Below, piece by piece: positions 34,276 through 53,810 of a stretch of 62,500 bases of DNA. The number at the start of each line of letters is the position of its first letter. The stretch's first letter is position 1. Under the pieces are notes generated by a model that worked only from the letters and a program-made list of their open reading frames with translations, had not been told where the DNA came from and made no database searches. A program made the position numbers and the translations under genes. Source of the DNA: Cristatella mucedo (lineage: Eukaryota > Bryozoa > Phylactolaemata > Cristatellidae); contig WPIO01000005.1 in the NCBI GenBank assembly GCA_009760855.2, forward strand, positions 1,737,501-1,800,000. Reading direction: 5' to 3'.

Positions 34276-35060
34276 GTCAAAGTAGGCAGTCGATGCCTAC
34301 TTACCCATAGCCTTACCATGCCACTGTAGATCAGACCGCTGTGCTTAGTGATCACTTCAATTTCATGCACACCATGCTCATCTTTGAATGCTGAATTGTG
34401 GTTATTTTTCTCGGTGGCAAGCATGATTCTTTTCGATGCTTTGATGCCGTCGAGCCGTGCTCGAACACTAGGTGCTACCATAGTTCACTAATTGAGTGGT
34501 ACACCTTTACTGATAGGCAATCAGCAGTGAATGGCAATGCTCTCTGCCGAGGTGGCTGAGGCTGTGAACTAAACTGCAACTTAGGTCAAAGGCATGGTAG
34601 AGAGTACCGAACGTATATGCTCCAGAAAGGTGATTGCTTGCAAGATAAGGCAGATTTGGTTTTTAACCATATCAGGCAGAAGCAGAGTAATAGCTAGGCG
34701 TTTGACATTGCTCGAGACCATGGTTATAAGGAAGGAAGCCTGCATGCCCTTGGCCTTTCCATGAACCAACCTGAATAGACATGTTGAGCAGTCGAGGCGC
34801 CCCACCGGCTGCTGCATCTTTCTACGATTGGCTGGAAAAGTCAAGGTCGGGCCCAACATAGACTTAATCCCGGCTACGTCTATTTTAAAGGGAGCACTGG
34901 TGACGGTTAAAAGAGGCTTACACTGAACTTGAAATAGACAGCAGTAGCAGCAGTAGCACTTTGTCTAGTGGAAGTTTGCACGGCTGCATGCTGGGAGATA
35001 ATTGGCTGCTGGCTCTGTATGACTGCACTCCTTCAGTGGACCAAACAGCCCATTAAAAGA
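34276..35060. other. Spacer, no gene seen
   Basis: Two minus-strand frames of 82 and 92 codons have no recognisable motif. Confidence 0.45.
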
Positions 35061-35195
35061 CATTAATAATTCGTCAGTATAATGCCCCAAGAGAACGTTA
35101 GTTATATTTAGGAGCTTCACATATTTCGCAGGGCTCCAGCCCCACGACTGCGGTCATTATAGACAAGCACCTAACCCTTGGGCCACACCAGGATC
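35061..35195 (-). mobile_element. SINE B copy, diverged
   Basis: Minus strand: TGGTGTGGCCCAAGGGTTAG (A box region), GGGGCTGGAGCCC in the B-box position, then the GAAGCTCCTAAATATAACTA tail and a GGGGCATTAT end. Confidence 0.7.
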
Positions 35196-35800
35196 GCAAC
35201 TGGGGACTGGCACTGTTGCTGACAAACTTCTGTCGATAACTAATCAGTTCAGTGGCAACTGACGGTGACAACGAAGCTGTTGCAGAACAGCGCAGTCGCT
35301 CGGAAAAAGAACTGCACTACTTGATATGGTAGAGCCGATTGTACCAAACTCGAGGAGCACGCCTGCTCCCTGCTTGTCAGTGCCTAGGATATCTCACAAG
35401 AGAGAAGGGGTCCAGCTGACCAGCTCCAGACGCTCTAAAAAAAAGCTACGCAGGCATGTGCCACGAATGACTGAAAAAAGAAACCGAAAGGAAGCAGCAG
35501 GGAACGCTGGAGAAGGAAGGAGGGCAAGGAAGGAGGCGATCGAGATTGGGCGGAGCAGCTTTTTGAAGCAGGACGTCAGAGTATGCCGCCAAGAGGACTA
35601 AGGGGCCTAAACTCAGTGACTAAGAGGAGCACACCGTAAACAGCAGCTGCTGCAGGGGATTCTGTGCAGATGTACTCGTGAGCAGAAGCGATGTCCAGAA
35701 TAGAAGGACTGGGATTAGGCAAGAGGGCAACCGGGGACTTGATTAGCACGGGTCTGTGGATCGGCAGTTCACCGACCGCTGAGTAAGTAAGAAAGTAAGA
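35196..35800. other. Spacer, no gene seen
   Basis: A 91-codon Lys/Arg-rich frame (35326-35601) has no recognisable domain. Confidence 0.45.
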
Positions 35801-35858
35801 GCCGTGATGGCACACTAGGTAAGGTGGTTGCTTTTCAAGACCTCGACCAAGACCTCGG
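35801..35858 (+). mobile_element. SINE A head only
   Basis: GCCGTGATGGCACACTAGGT then AAGGTGGTTGCTTTTCAAGA match the SINE A 5' part. The element stops inside the palindrome, before the B box. GTAAGTAAG-type sequence lies on both sides and may be a target duplication. Confidence 0.7.
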
Positions 35859-36757
35859 TAAGTAAGTAAGCAGGTGTCTAGCCATGCCGTTAGATGGCCA
35901 GAAGCCGTGCCTGGACTGGAACGATGGCAAGGCAATATGAGGCTGAGCTTCTAAATAAGTTGCTAAGCAACGGATCGTTCGGATCGAGAATGGTGGGCTT
36001 ATGCTGTCCTGCCGAGAAGCAGGCGACACCTGACTGTATGCTAAAGAGGCCGAAGTCCGAAGGCGACCTTGCCTTGTGTCACTTTGTTGGCTGACTTGGT
36101 TTGCATTCCCACTCTTGGCCTGCTGCCGATATCTTTGCAGCAGACAGCAAGGGCTCTGATTTATGACATCCACCATCCAGGCTGGCTTTATTGGCTCTTA
36201 TCGGTGGAGGCCTACAGAGAGTCACCCAGGCTGGCCAGTGGCTGGTGGCCGGTACTGCACGTTTTATGGCTGAGCAGCTGCTGGTGAAGGGTCAGTCAGC
36301 AGCTGCCGTGAGCTTGCTAGCCTGGGCTGAGGCGCCAGCCACCGAGGAAGCTGCCCGGTGGATAGGCATTTGGTGGCATTTGTCAGCTTAGTCACTCCAT
36401 CCAAGTAGACATCCAGCAGTCGTCGAGAGGTGGAGAGGACCTGGATGTGCTGAGGTGAGCTGAGATAAAACTAATAAAACTCAGCAAACCTATAGGATTT
36501 ACCACCTCCGAGGTTGCTCGGTGAGTCAAGGCGACATACTGTCGTCGTTAGTGATGGTCGTGCGGGCATAGAAATAGAGAACGGTCCAGCTGCCTCCTCT
36601 ACTGTGGGAGGGGTGCAAATGTCCACCTGCCCCCCTCCCGTTGGATTGGCTCTGCCGCTGTAGAAGACATTCTTCAGTCCATGGCCGGCTGAAGCTGAAA
36701 CCAGTTTCCAGCCTGGCAGCAGTAGTGGGCATCTATGGGTGGTATCTGCAATGGAAA
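35859..36757. other. Spacer, no gene seen
   Basis: Short frames only; no motif recognised. Confidence 0.4.
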
Positions 36758-36905
36758 TGATGATACTAATAGTACATTTGTATAGCGCCCTCAGAGAAAG
36801 AACTGAATCTCTTTCTAGGCACTTTGCAGATGCTGCATAGAAAGAACTACCACTTGATTGGTGATAGCATCGGCAAGCAGCACGCATACATAATGGAGCA
36901 CAGCT
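36758..36905 (-). mobile_element. CR1-like LINE 3' tail
   Basis: Minus-strand end with GAGGGCGCTATACAAATG, AAGTGCCTAGAAAGAGATTC and degraded upstream UTR. Confidence 0.72.
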
Positions 36906-37024
36906 CCCTGCAGCCAGCAAGCACAGCGTCAGACGATGAGAGGACAGCCATCGCCTCCTGCAACTGATGCAACGAACAGCAGCAGCCGCCGCATGTCTGG
37001 CAGCCTATCGAAGCAGCAGAGCCG

Positions 37025-37955
37025 AGTCTGTCTGAGCTTCACTGGGCTTCCTATCAAGCATCGAATCGAATCCAAAGTCCCACGTTCTTTGCTTACAGGT
37101 CTCTTTGGTCGCTTGCTGATTCACCAAAGGCTGCTTAGGCTTTGAGTGCTCCAGCTTAATACCCACTCAGCTCTTGTGGCTTTGTCGATTTGCAGAGATA
37201 CATGACATTACACTGCACCAGCCTACCCGGCAGACATCCTTGCACCTTCGGCTCGGCATCGGCTCTCTCAGCATCCACTCCTGGCATCCAGTCATCTGGC
37301 CGCCTGTTGCACTAAATGAAAATATTTGGATGACCAGGCATGCAGTTGGTATGCTCAAACAAGTCTGGAACTCTATTGCGGCTTCGGTCACTACCGGCTT
37401 TGATCAATGACTTTGCATCATTAAAGTCACATTTTTTGTGTAGCCTTTCCACCAGTCACTCCAGTGTACTTGTCTTTACTGTTACTATGTGCTTTGCATG
37501 GTTACCTATGCGTGATTAGTGCATGTTACCAGGGCCAGAGGCAGCCCTGCTTATCCTGGTTATCCCGTTTGTCTTTTTTGTGTGCTTTAGCAAATTATTA
37601 TTTGTCTATGTTACCGTGATCGCACGATATCACGCGATATCACATGATACCGTACATGTCGTTAACCCATGGTCATTGCTTCTTTTGCTGCATTGTTAAC
37701 TGCTTACAAAAACGCCTGGATATATAGCTAGTTCTTTTCGAGTGTCACATAAACAAATTGTTGCCATTATTATTATTATTATTAATATAATTGAATGTTG
37801 TTGAATGCTTGTTTAAGCGTTTTATGTACGGTACTGTAAAGGTCAACAATCCTTAGTTATTGCTTCTCTAGAAGGGATTTTTAAAGCATCTGCAGGGTGA
37901 TTTAGTTCTCTCAGGGATCTATAAAAACGACATATTAATATTTATATTATTGTAA
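37025..37955 (+). mobile_element. CR1-like LINE, old remnant
   Basis: LPIKHRIESKV corresponds to the family LHWLPVKQRIDFKV motif. GTATGCTC then GTCTGGAACTCTATTGC and AAAGTCACAT follow in the family order. A degraded tail (GATTTAGTTCTCTCAGGGAT, then AT-rich) ends near 37955. It is opposed to the tail just upstream. Confidence 0.6.
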
Positions 37956-39588
37956 GAGTGTAGTAAATGCTCAAGTGACAGAGGCTCCACCGAGTTTGCT
38001 GTCACACGCTGCAACGCTAATCAAGCACCAGCAAAAGTCTTTCGGGCTCTTGTCTCATAGCTGCACGCACGGCCCAGACGGAACCACCGCAGCCACGGAG
38101 CCTCGGCCAGAGGGAGCTTTATCGTATCAGTAAATACCCATATCTGGCAAGCTCGCATCGGCAACAGAAGCAGCTGCAGCAGCAGGAGCAGCAGCAGCAA
38201 CAGCAGCAGCTGGTGCTGCAGCAGCAGCCTCACTCATCGATGCTTTTAATGCTGTGGCTGCAGCAGCATTCTTGCGCAAGCAGAGCAGCTGCTCTATTGT
38301 GCAGATGCCTTTTCTTGCAAGAGCTGCTTAGTTATCTCTGGCATGTTGGCCAGTTCTTGCGATGAATACCAAATCAGTTTCAGCAGCAAGCAGCAGCAGC
38401 AACCAGGTGGGGTGAAAGCACTCAACATTCGAGGACCAGGTGCAAAAACGGCTGCTATCCACAGCTTTAATAATTCCATTCAGTTTTCCCTGTGAACGAT
38501 AGCACAATAGGCAGCCGGCCGATAGCAGCCACCACCACCACTAGATTCACCAAGCTACGTCAAGCCACGTCTGCTCATGCACGCGCTTGTGTGAATACCA
38601 GGGTGTGGATGCAGCAGAGGGCAAGGTCACAACACAGTGGAGCGAGCATAGCAAGCTAGCCGGCGGAGATTCTTGTCTACTGTCGATAGCTGTGACGTCG
38701 TCGCATGCGGCCAAGCGACGATCCGATCGCAGTCAGTCACGCAGGTCGGGCAGCAGGCAAGCAAGCAGCATGGCGCCAGGTGATGCTATCGAAGCCGTGA
38801 GCAACCAGCCCCTCCTTACTTGTCTGTCCAGTGCAGACTTCTCCCAGGAAGGTTCAAGCTGGCGAGCGAAGTGCATGTATACAGAAGCCTACACGGAGAG
38901 CCATGCCAGCCATGGCTGGCTGTCACAAACCCACGGCTGAGGCGACTGCCCTTTCTCTTCGGGGAAGGGGGGAGGGCAGCAGGGGTGTGGCGTTGTGGCA
39001 GAGGCAGCTAAGAGGAGGCTGGTCCTAGACCAAGCATGCAGCATGCTGGCACGGCTTCTCAACCGACGATGACCTACTGGCACCTATCCAAGCTGGGTCT
39101 GCTCGAGTACTTCTCCAGCTAGGCAGCTCAGCTCACGTGCTCAGCCCCTATCGTCATCAGTCATATGCCCCCCACTCCGACTTAGCAAAGGTGGTGTTCA
39201 ATCGTCTATCTTTCAGAAAGAGCACATCGTGTCGGCATCGGGAGTTTTCAGCAAGTACTTGGATCAGCAACAGTAGTAGTAGCTGCAGCCGCAGTGGCCT
39301 GCAGCTGCAGCTGTAAGGAAGTTACCCTTGATGAACGCTGCTGCTGCTGCAGCAGTGCCGCGGCGGCGGCACAGCTGCAGCAGCAGCAGCTTCGGCAGCT
39401 GCAACCGTAAGCAGCTCGGTTCCTATGGCTCAGACTTGTCTTAAATGCTGGCAACAGGACCAACAGCGAGCCAGGAAGGCAGGCAATCTGGCTGCTCCAA
39501 CTGCATTCGGCCGATGGTCCAAGACGAAGCAACTACATGATAATCATGCTTAGCGATGCCAGCTGAGAGTACCCATCTCCATGGTTGA
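37956..39588. other. Spacer with CAG/CTG-rich patches
   Basis: CAG-rich stretches lie at 38165-38235 and 39265-39400, giving poly-Gln, poly-Ala or poly-Leu in the different frames. No exon with a known domain was found. Confidence 0.5.
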
Positions 39589-39712
39589 AGAAAATATAAT
39601 TCATTGGTATGGCACCCCCAGAGAACTTGTTCTCTATTCGGGTGCTTCACACAACCTTGGCCAGACCTTGGTCGAGGCAAGCACCTTAACCACTGGGCCA
39701 AACCAGCTATGT
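39589..39712 (-). mobile_element. SINE B copy lacking the B-box segment
   Basis: Tail GAATAGAGAACAAGTTCTCT and head TTTGGCCCAGTGGTTAAGGT with CTTGCCTCGACCAAGGTCTG are present. The stretch holding the B box in other copies is missing. Confidence 0.75.
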
Positions 39713-39880
39713 TATTCGTCCACCCGTGTGCCCCAGTGGGCTGCCGAGTACTTGCAGGTGGTTCTTGCAAATGCCACGCGATTCATGTCAAGTCACTATA
39801 AGGCATGCATAGCTCTCCTTTTTCCAGTGCCTACCTTTTAGCTACCTCTAATTTCGTATCTGCTTGTAATCCTAACCTTT

Positions 39881-39894
39881 GTTCTCTCTCTCTC

Positions 39895-39953
<59 letters not shown>

Positions 39954-39957
39954 TCTC
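39881..39957. repeat. (CT)n microsatellite
   Basis: CT tract with one TTAT interruption near 39896. Confidence 0.95.
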
Positions 39958-40397
39958 ACCTTACTCTCATGCTCTCTATCCTCTGCATAGAGTCAGTTTC
40001 AATACCCGATGATCTACGATTGCATCGACAATTTTACGTGCTGTGCTTACTTGGCAGCCATGCTCTCCCTGCCTCAGTCTGCCCTGTTGCCTGGGGCTAC
40101 AAAGTGGCTAGTGGCTCCAGTCAGCAAGATCTGGCCTAAACAAAGTAACGCGTGCTGCCGCCCTTCCTCTATTATTCTCCACTGGCCTGTGAGATGGCTA
40201 TCTCGAGTAGTCCTACCATTGTGACTAGTTGGCACAAGCTGAGGCTGTGTCTGCCTGGCCTGGCGCTCGTGGGAAACCAGCTAGCTTGCGTGCCCAGACT
40301 CGTCAGGATCCAGCAGCTAACCAGCAGCCGGTGGGTGGCGAGAGGCACCGAGCCTGTCAGCTTCTTTTTGGCTGCACGCATAACACAAAGGGTCTTA

Positions 40398-40540
40398 GCG
40401 GGGGGGGGGGGGTTGCTTGGGTGGTAGCTCTTCACTATCCAGGTCGCAGGTTCGAGCTCTGACGTAGGCGACCCTTTATTGCCCATTGCAAGCGGTGGCG
40501 ACATCTGATAGGGCTCTTCTGCTGCTATGAGACTGCAATG
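40398..40540 (+). mobile_element. SINE A copy, plus strand
   Basis: Head GGTTGCTTGGGTGGTAGCTC and B box AGGTTCGAGCTCT are followed by the SINE A body (TTGCAAGCGGTGGCGACA, GGCTCTTCTGCTGCTAT). The last two link it to the family. A poly-G run precedes the head. Confidence 0.7.
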
Positions 40541-40799
40541 AGACTCCAGCTAGCCTTACATTAAAAGGAGGGCCGGCTGAAGTGCAGCTATCATTATAGC
40601 TAGAGAAAGAGTAGATATATAGAGATAGCCCTCGGTAGAAGCATCTCGAAAGAAAATGCAGAGACCGGATGCTCAGACCGCTAGCATGGACCCCCCAGTG
40701 GGGGCTGGTTAGCAACTGGTGCTCTATTTATGCTGTTCTAGCATAGCCGTTGCCATTTGTGCAATGCTGGTTTTGATAGAGCTTGATTTCTTCGGATAC

Positions 40800-40953
40800 A
40801 GAGAGGAAGAGAAAGAGGGAGATCGAAAGAGAGAGATGTGGGAAGGAAGAGAGAGAGAGAGGAAAAGAGAAAGAGAGGAGGGAGAGAGGAAAAGAGAAAG
40901 AGGGAGAGGGAGTGAGAGAGTGAGAGAGAGGGAGAGAGAGGGAGAGAGAGAGA

Positions 40954-40984
<31 letters not shown>

Positions 40985-41180
40985 TGAGAGAGAGAGGGGA
41001 GAGAGAGGGAGAGAGAGAGAGGGAGAGAGAGAAAGTGGGAAAAGGAGAGTGAGGAGAGAGAGAAGAGAGAGAGAGAGATGGAAAAGGAGAGAGAGGAAGA
41101 GAGGGAGAGGAAGACAGAGTGAGAGAGAGGAGAGAGAGAGAGAGAGAGAGAGCGGAGGAGGGGAGATAGAAAAGAAGTGA
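40800..41180. repeat. Purine-rich GA/GGA tract, 380 bp
   Basis: GA repeats interrupted by GGA, AAA and GT. It gives Arg/Glu or Ser/Leu frames that are not genes. Confidence 0.95.
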
Positions 41181-43399
41181 TACAAAGGAAGAGGGAAGGA
41201 TATATAGAAATGTGAAAGAGAGAGAAACAGATATGCATTATGGCCCGAACAAGCCTCAGGGTGTTGTCTTTGCCCAGAATAAGCAGCAGCAGTGGTGGCA
41301 GCAGCTGCAGCAGCAGCAGCAGCAGGGGGTGGCATAGGTGGTTAATGCTACGTGCACCGCTCAGCTAGATCAGTGGCAAGCCCCTTCTCGATGCTCAAGG
41401 CAGACATGTCACCCGATACTGGAAACCTTGTGGGTGACACTAGATGCCCACAGTCATGTCACACTGCCCCTCTGCCCTGCTCAAGTATGGATGCTGTGGG
41501 GCTAAGCTGTTGGGGCGACCCAACACCCACCAGGTTTCCTTTTGGCTGGACCCCCCCTCTAAAGAGCAGAGCTCTCCATTCAGTGTTGATCATGACTTTC
41601 AAAGACTGCTCCATATACAGCACACTCAAGCTAGATAATGCTCTGAGGCAGTCTACAGTTGGCTGTCCGGAGACTCAGCCCATGCAGGCGTTTAGGCAGG
41701 TCAGCTGTCAATGAGAAAGGATATTTGAGCTGGAGCCAGCTGTCAAACAAAACAGCCAAGCCACTCGGAGGAGAAGCAGCCCACGTGGGCCTGCTAGCCG
41801 AAGAGGCCGGCAGCTTGCAATATGGTAGACCGTGTGGAGGTCTTTGGCTGCAGCCCTCAGAAACCTTGCTGCTATGCCAGGGTGGTGCTCTGCCCCTAGC
41901 ATGGTCCGGTGCTGCTCCTAGTCAGTAGATGGAGCAACAACTCCAAGGGCTGCGAGGGCTGAGAGAGGTGGCACGAGGAGTGCAGCTCGCAGGTCGAACG
42001 AAGCCCTCGAGGCCTCGTGCACTGTACTACCATCAGGGGTTCTGCAGCCTTTGCTTGACGTCCTCTGCTATGGATGGCTGTAGCATTCTTCTCCTGTCTG
42101 AGAGCATTGTGTACAAACTTCTCTGACATCGGCCTGACATCATCACCCGTCTATTATAGCACCGGAAAGAAGTTATAAAAATCGCAGGCGATTGCACGAA
42201 CCCCCATTCCAGAGTCATGCAGCCATCGCGTCATAGCTCTGTGCTCACTGCTTTTGTTCTAATTCGATTGATCCCTTGCCGCCTGATATCTCGTCCCACG
42301 GAAACGGCTGCTAGATTTGCATGCTGCGGTCAGCCGCCTGCTCGGTCGCCTGCTTCGCAGCAATGCAAGCCAGCCGAGAGCACCACTCGCAAGGCAGGCA
42401 TGACTGAGGGTCGGAGAGCAGCATCTGGTCCCTACAGCCGTCTCCTGCCGTCTGCATGGACTAAATCTTCTGAGTCACAGTCGGCTTGCCGGTGAGGTTT
42501 CTGCTGGATTCGTTTTCTCTGGTCATGCTTTGGTCACATTCACACTGCCGAATAACAGTCAATTGATCGGCCTGGGAATCCACTGATTTGAAACAATGAC
42601 TGGCTGTATCTAGAAATATTTCAAGACTCAGCAATGGCTAGCGCGATCGCCGTGTAAATAGTGCACCCCTGGCATACCTTAGGTTGGACTTGGCTCTGAC
42701 ACGTCTAGAATGCCGTGAAGAATACAATCCGCAATCGGCTGCTTTATTGCTTGCTTAAGGCTTTGACCTTCCCGATAGAATTTTTTTGCTTGCTGGCCAT
42801 TTTAGCAGCCCGAGCCGGGTACCGGCAATGCTTCATCCTGTCATTAATGGGGATCAAAGCAGCTTTAGCCCAAGAACTATCTATCTGTCATAGTCAGAGA
42901 TCGCCCAAGCCTAGCACATTGCCGAATATTAGTGCAGGCAGGTTCTCCACTTCCGATGCAGGCATGAACTCTACTTCGCAGCCTATGCCGCTGAGGATAA
43001 ATTTTGAACGTCCATATAGTCGAAGACGGCGGCGTCAGCGGGTCTAGCTAGTGCAGGATACAGCTGACAGACAGCTTTCTGAACCCAAGCGCAGGATCGA
43101 TCGCCCATTGGTTGACCCGGCGACCTATTAATCCTTTTCCGGGCCAGGAGTACCGGCTAGCATTCATTGTTCGCTGGCACTCGACTTTGGCAGGTTGTGA
43201 CTGCCCGGCAGTGCGAACGAAACGGACTTCGAACAAGCCGTCAAAAGAAAGCGCGTGGGCTTCGAATTCGAACGAAAAGGTGCTAAAGGGTAATGTAGGC
43301 GCTAAGTGAGACGCTTAGCTTGCGAGCGGCTCACTCCGCTAGCCCACCTGTTTTTTCTTACGCCGACGCCGTAATCTGGCAGGATCTGACGCTGTCTTG
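41181..43399. other. Spacer, no gene seen
   Basis: Open frames of up to 120 codons lack motifs. A short CAG run is near 41285-41325. Confidence 0.45.
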
Positions 43400-43999
43400 A
43401 ATGCACGCACACCGACGCCGCTGTTACCGGGACCGTAGCTCGTGAACCTCAGCAATGCGGGTCGACGGCCAAACGTCCGGTCGGCGGAGTGGTTTGGGTG
43501 TTTTAGGCTGCGGTCGGTCAGTCGGCGTACCGGCGGTCGCGTTGCTCGCGCTGTCGCCCGATGGTTACCAGCGTCGTCTGCTAGGCCCGGTGCTGCCCCC
43601 CGGTACGTGTATTCTCTGCAATGCATGTTTCGAGCGTCAAGCTAATGCTGCGCTAAAGTCGTCGTGCAGACGTGCGGCGCCGTCGTCACTACCGAAACCA
43701 TCTGTAGACCGGCTAGTTTCTGCAGCTCCAGCATGGCTGATGCTCTCGGCAGCGCCGGCAGACGGCTCTGGCAGGTTCGGAAAGCTGGGCCCTGCAGCGG
43801 CCGCAGAGCAGCAGCGGCTGAAGAGACGCCGCCACCGCTCTGCGGCGGCGGCGGCGGCGGCGGCGGCGTCTCTTCCCTTCCTGCACCCTCGTCGTCCGCG
43901 ACAGAAGCCCCCCAGCAGCAACAGCAGCAGCTGCTGCTGCTGCTACTCAGCTTTCATTCGGTGTAATTGAGCAGCGGACTCGTGGCAGCCGAGCACACG
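43400..43999. promoter_or_regulatory. CpG-rich segment upstream of FAM53, possible promoter
   Basis: A local rise in CpG and CCG content, followed at once by a 260-bp GA tract, lies about 3 kb before the first FAM53 coding exon. The start-codon exon has a strong acceptor at 46901-46902, so an upstream non-coding exon must exist; this is the most GC-rich candidate place. Purely positional inference. Confidence 0.25.
43820..43875. repeat. Perfect inverted repeat, 14-bp arms, 28-nt loop
   Basis: GAAGAGACGCCGCC and GGCGGCGTCTCTTC; the loop is GGC-rich. Confidence 0.92.
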
Positions 44000-46139
<2,140 letters not shown>

Positions 46140-46208
46140 CCTCCTCCTCCTCCTCCTCCTCCTCCTCCTCCTCCTCCTCCTCCTCCTCCTCCTCCTCCTC
46201 CTCCTCCC
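46140..46208. repeat. (CTC)n microsatellite
   Basis: About 22 CTC units. Confidence 0.96.
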
Positions 46209-46902
46209 CCCACTCGCTCTAGCTCTACTGCCGCCAGCCAGCGAGTGGACCGGAGCTGGAAAGGGGCAGCAGTCGGCCCAGTCTGTATCCAATTCGTGCT
46301 TGCTAAGAAAACACGGCCGCAGCTGCGTAGGGCTGCGTGTCGGACATAAACAGAGGGCCGGCGGTCCATCTCCGCCTGGCTGTATTATTTAAATTTACCG
46401 GGGCTCGAGCGGAAGCCTAGGACAAAGCTGGGAGTCTGCTTTGTTGGCATTTTCAATGCACCCCATTAAGCAGACTTGGTAGGGGAAGGGGTGTGGCACG
46501 AGAGCACGAGAGCCGAAGCTTCCGTAAGGATGCTTGAAAAGTGGCCATACGCTCAGCCCAAATAGTTAGAAAGAGCTACACGGCTGTGCACTCGTCTCTG
46601 CCGTGGAGCTGCGGCCTGCAGATCTCTCTCCTCGGGTCTGATCTCGCAGAGGGATCTCGTGGCTTTCGCATCCACATTTCATATCCATTTTTCTCTGCTC
46701 CGGCATCTTGACTTGGCAGGGGCTGCCTGCCTGCCTGCCTGCCTGCCGAACTCACGTGGGCCCGAACCCGAGTGGTGAAGTGGGCCGATGCCGCACTGGT
46801 TGTCATCCGGGGCCCAGAGCCGTTAGCTGTTAGCCGTCGGTGTCTTTCGACGATCAAGATCTGCCCGGGCAGCTGATCCTAATCTCTAATTTCTCATTGC
46901 AG
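46209..46902. other. Probable FAM53 5' intron sequence
   Basis: Contains a short (CTGC)n run at 46725-46747. It ends in TAATTTCTCATTGCAG, a strong splice acceptor at 46902 for the start-codon exon. Confidence 0.4.
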
Positions 46903-46997
46903 CTCTCGGTCGAGTACACTCGTGTCGGTCGGGGCTGCAAGGCTACTCCGTGCTTCCGTCGCTATAGCACATGTGTGTGCTTCCGAATTATCTGGAC

Positions 46998-52037
<5,040 letters not shown>

Positions 52038-52097
52038 CAGCAGCCACCGTGTCTTGTCGGCGTTCCGACAAACTCCATCGGCCGGCCGCGGCCAAGA

Positions 52098-52137
52098 GAC
52101 CACGTGTGCTGCAGTGACGGCTGCAGCACACGTGGTC
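52098..52137 (+). repeat. Perfect inverted repeat in the presumed FAM53 3' UTR
   Basis: GACCACGTGTGCTGCAG, loop TGACGG, then the exact complement: a 17-bp stem 61 nt after the stop codon. It also contains the E-box CACGTG on both arms. Confidence 0.9.
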
Positions 52138-52391
52138 ACGAGCCGTGGCACGAGCCTGGCCTAGTGCAATCGCACGGAAGAGATGCCGAGGAGATGATGC
52201 CACGGAGGAGATGCCGAGCTCGCCGGCTTGCACCGGCTCCCCTGCACGTGCTGTGGCTGCGGAGAGGCTGTAGTCGCTGCTGGGCAGCTGAGATGTGGCT
52301 GCTGGCTGCGTCACGATCTCGGCTGCCGCCGCTGCAAGCGTTCGCTGCTCGCGTTCTCGCTCGAGGGCGCGGCGGACGTGTTGACAGCAGC

Positions 52392-52444
<53 letters not shown>

Positions 52445-53610
52445 GTAGCCTCTCCGCGAATGCAGCCGCCCACAGTGAGAAGAAGGCTATATCTGAAAAG
52501 ACTGCCGCCGTGTTAGGCCCTGTTATCAGCATTGTCGGTGCTCTTTGTCCGGAGCGCCGAGCGCCTCAAGCCGCAGTCGTCGCGGCCCCCCACCGTTTTG
52601 CAGCAAAGAAGAGTGCACCGATGGCGGTGGTGGCGGTGGCGGCAGCTAGCAGTGATTAGGGCCCACCGTGTGGGCAGCGGCATGCTGGACACCGGATATG
52701 CCTGGCGATCGACTCAGTGCGCGCCGTCTCTCCGTCAGCCCGGCCTGGACGGATGCAGCGGCTGCGTGCACAGCTCTATGCACGCACGAACTCGTCAGCT
52801 GCCTGCTGCTGCTGCTGGCAGCAACGGAAGATTTGGCTCTTTTTTGTAGCAATGCTGCACCGGTGTCAGAAAGTCACAGCTGCCTAGCAATCGGTTATTT
52901 GTTGAAGATATAGATTTTTTTCTCGTTGACTGATTCACGTCAGCTCTGGTCCATCCAACTGCCCTCACGGCTGCCATTCTCCGGCCAGAGATAGGGCCGT
53001 AGTGGCAGTGGTGCTCCGGCGCCAATGCCCTCGTCAACAGAGCATTTCGCCATGCAGCGCCTGCGCTGCATCGCCAACTTCCTTCCTATTTGCCTGCTTC
53101 CGGGATATTGGGTCACGCGCCTGCCTCCAGGTGCACCGGCCAGCCCACGTGCGCACTCGAAGTCACGCCTGTGAGACCAATGCAGGAATGCTCGAGGGGG
53201 CGTGCGGCAGAAGCAGCTTCGTCGAAGCTTCGAGGACAAGCTGAGTGGAAGAGGAGACGAGAGCACTATGGCGGCAGTCGGAGCGCTGGCATCTCCGATA
53301 TCTAGGCAGCAAAGCTCTCGGTCGGCTGGGGGGGGGGGCAGCGCTGCGTCCAGCTGGCTCTCGGCTTGTCGCTCTGCTAGAGGCCAATCAAGTCTGGCAA
53401 AGCGGACCGGCACATCCGGTACAAAATGGCAAAAGCGTACTCGACTGGCTGTAGGTTGGGCACTGCAGGCGAGCAATCGGTCCAGGCACGTTGACGTTGA
53501 GCGGTGTCCACCTGCTCGACGTGGCCGGCACAGTATGCAGCATTTTTGGGCAGAACCCGGGCCGAGTCAAGCCGTGTTGTATCGACGATGTTGGAGAACA
53601 GCACATGCAA
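52138..53610. other. Presumed FAM53 3' UTR and spacer
   Basis: Contains a (CT)24 tract at 52394-52441. Many overlapping GC-rich frames lie here, none recognised. No clear AATAAA was found close to the stop, so the transcript end is unknown. Confidence 0.4.
52394..52441. repeat. (CT)n microsatellite
   Basis: 24 CT units. Confidence 0.97.
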
Positions 53611-53810
53611 TAATAATAATAATAATAACAGTAGTAATACAACTTAAAAACAAAGAAGTTTAGCTGGTTTAACAATCTCATTTATTAAGGGTCGAAGAGC
53701 CGCTATGGTTATCACCATCGCTTGCAGCAGGTTATTAAGCATCGTCTGCTGCAGGACTCGAACCCACGACCTGGGTGGTGAAGCCTTACTCTTGGGCTAA
53801 GATCCAGAGG
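53611..53810 (-). mobile_element. SINE A copy with (ATT)n end
   Basis: The minus strand has a degenerate A box, a partial palindrome (ACCCAGGTCGTGGGTTCGAG) covering the B box, TGCAAGCGATGGTGATAACC, GGCTCTTCGACCCTTAATAA and AACCAGCTAAACTTCTTTG. It ends in (ATT)n at 53611-53628. Confidence 0.75.

Noticed and set aside
40398-40465. Possible functional tRNA gene
   Set aside because: Acceptor-like ends can pair, but extra bases lie between the T arm and the acceptor strand, and the following sequence is SINE A body.
40724-41335. 203-codon Ser/Leu/Pro frame on the minus strand
   Set aside because: It is a translation of the GA-rich tract.
43442-43970. 171-codon frame upstream of FAM53 as a separate gene
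   Set aside because: Its composition follows CCG and CAG repeats, the opposite strand is open too, and there is no recognised domain.
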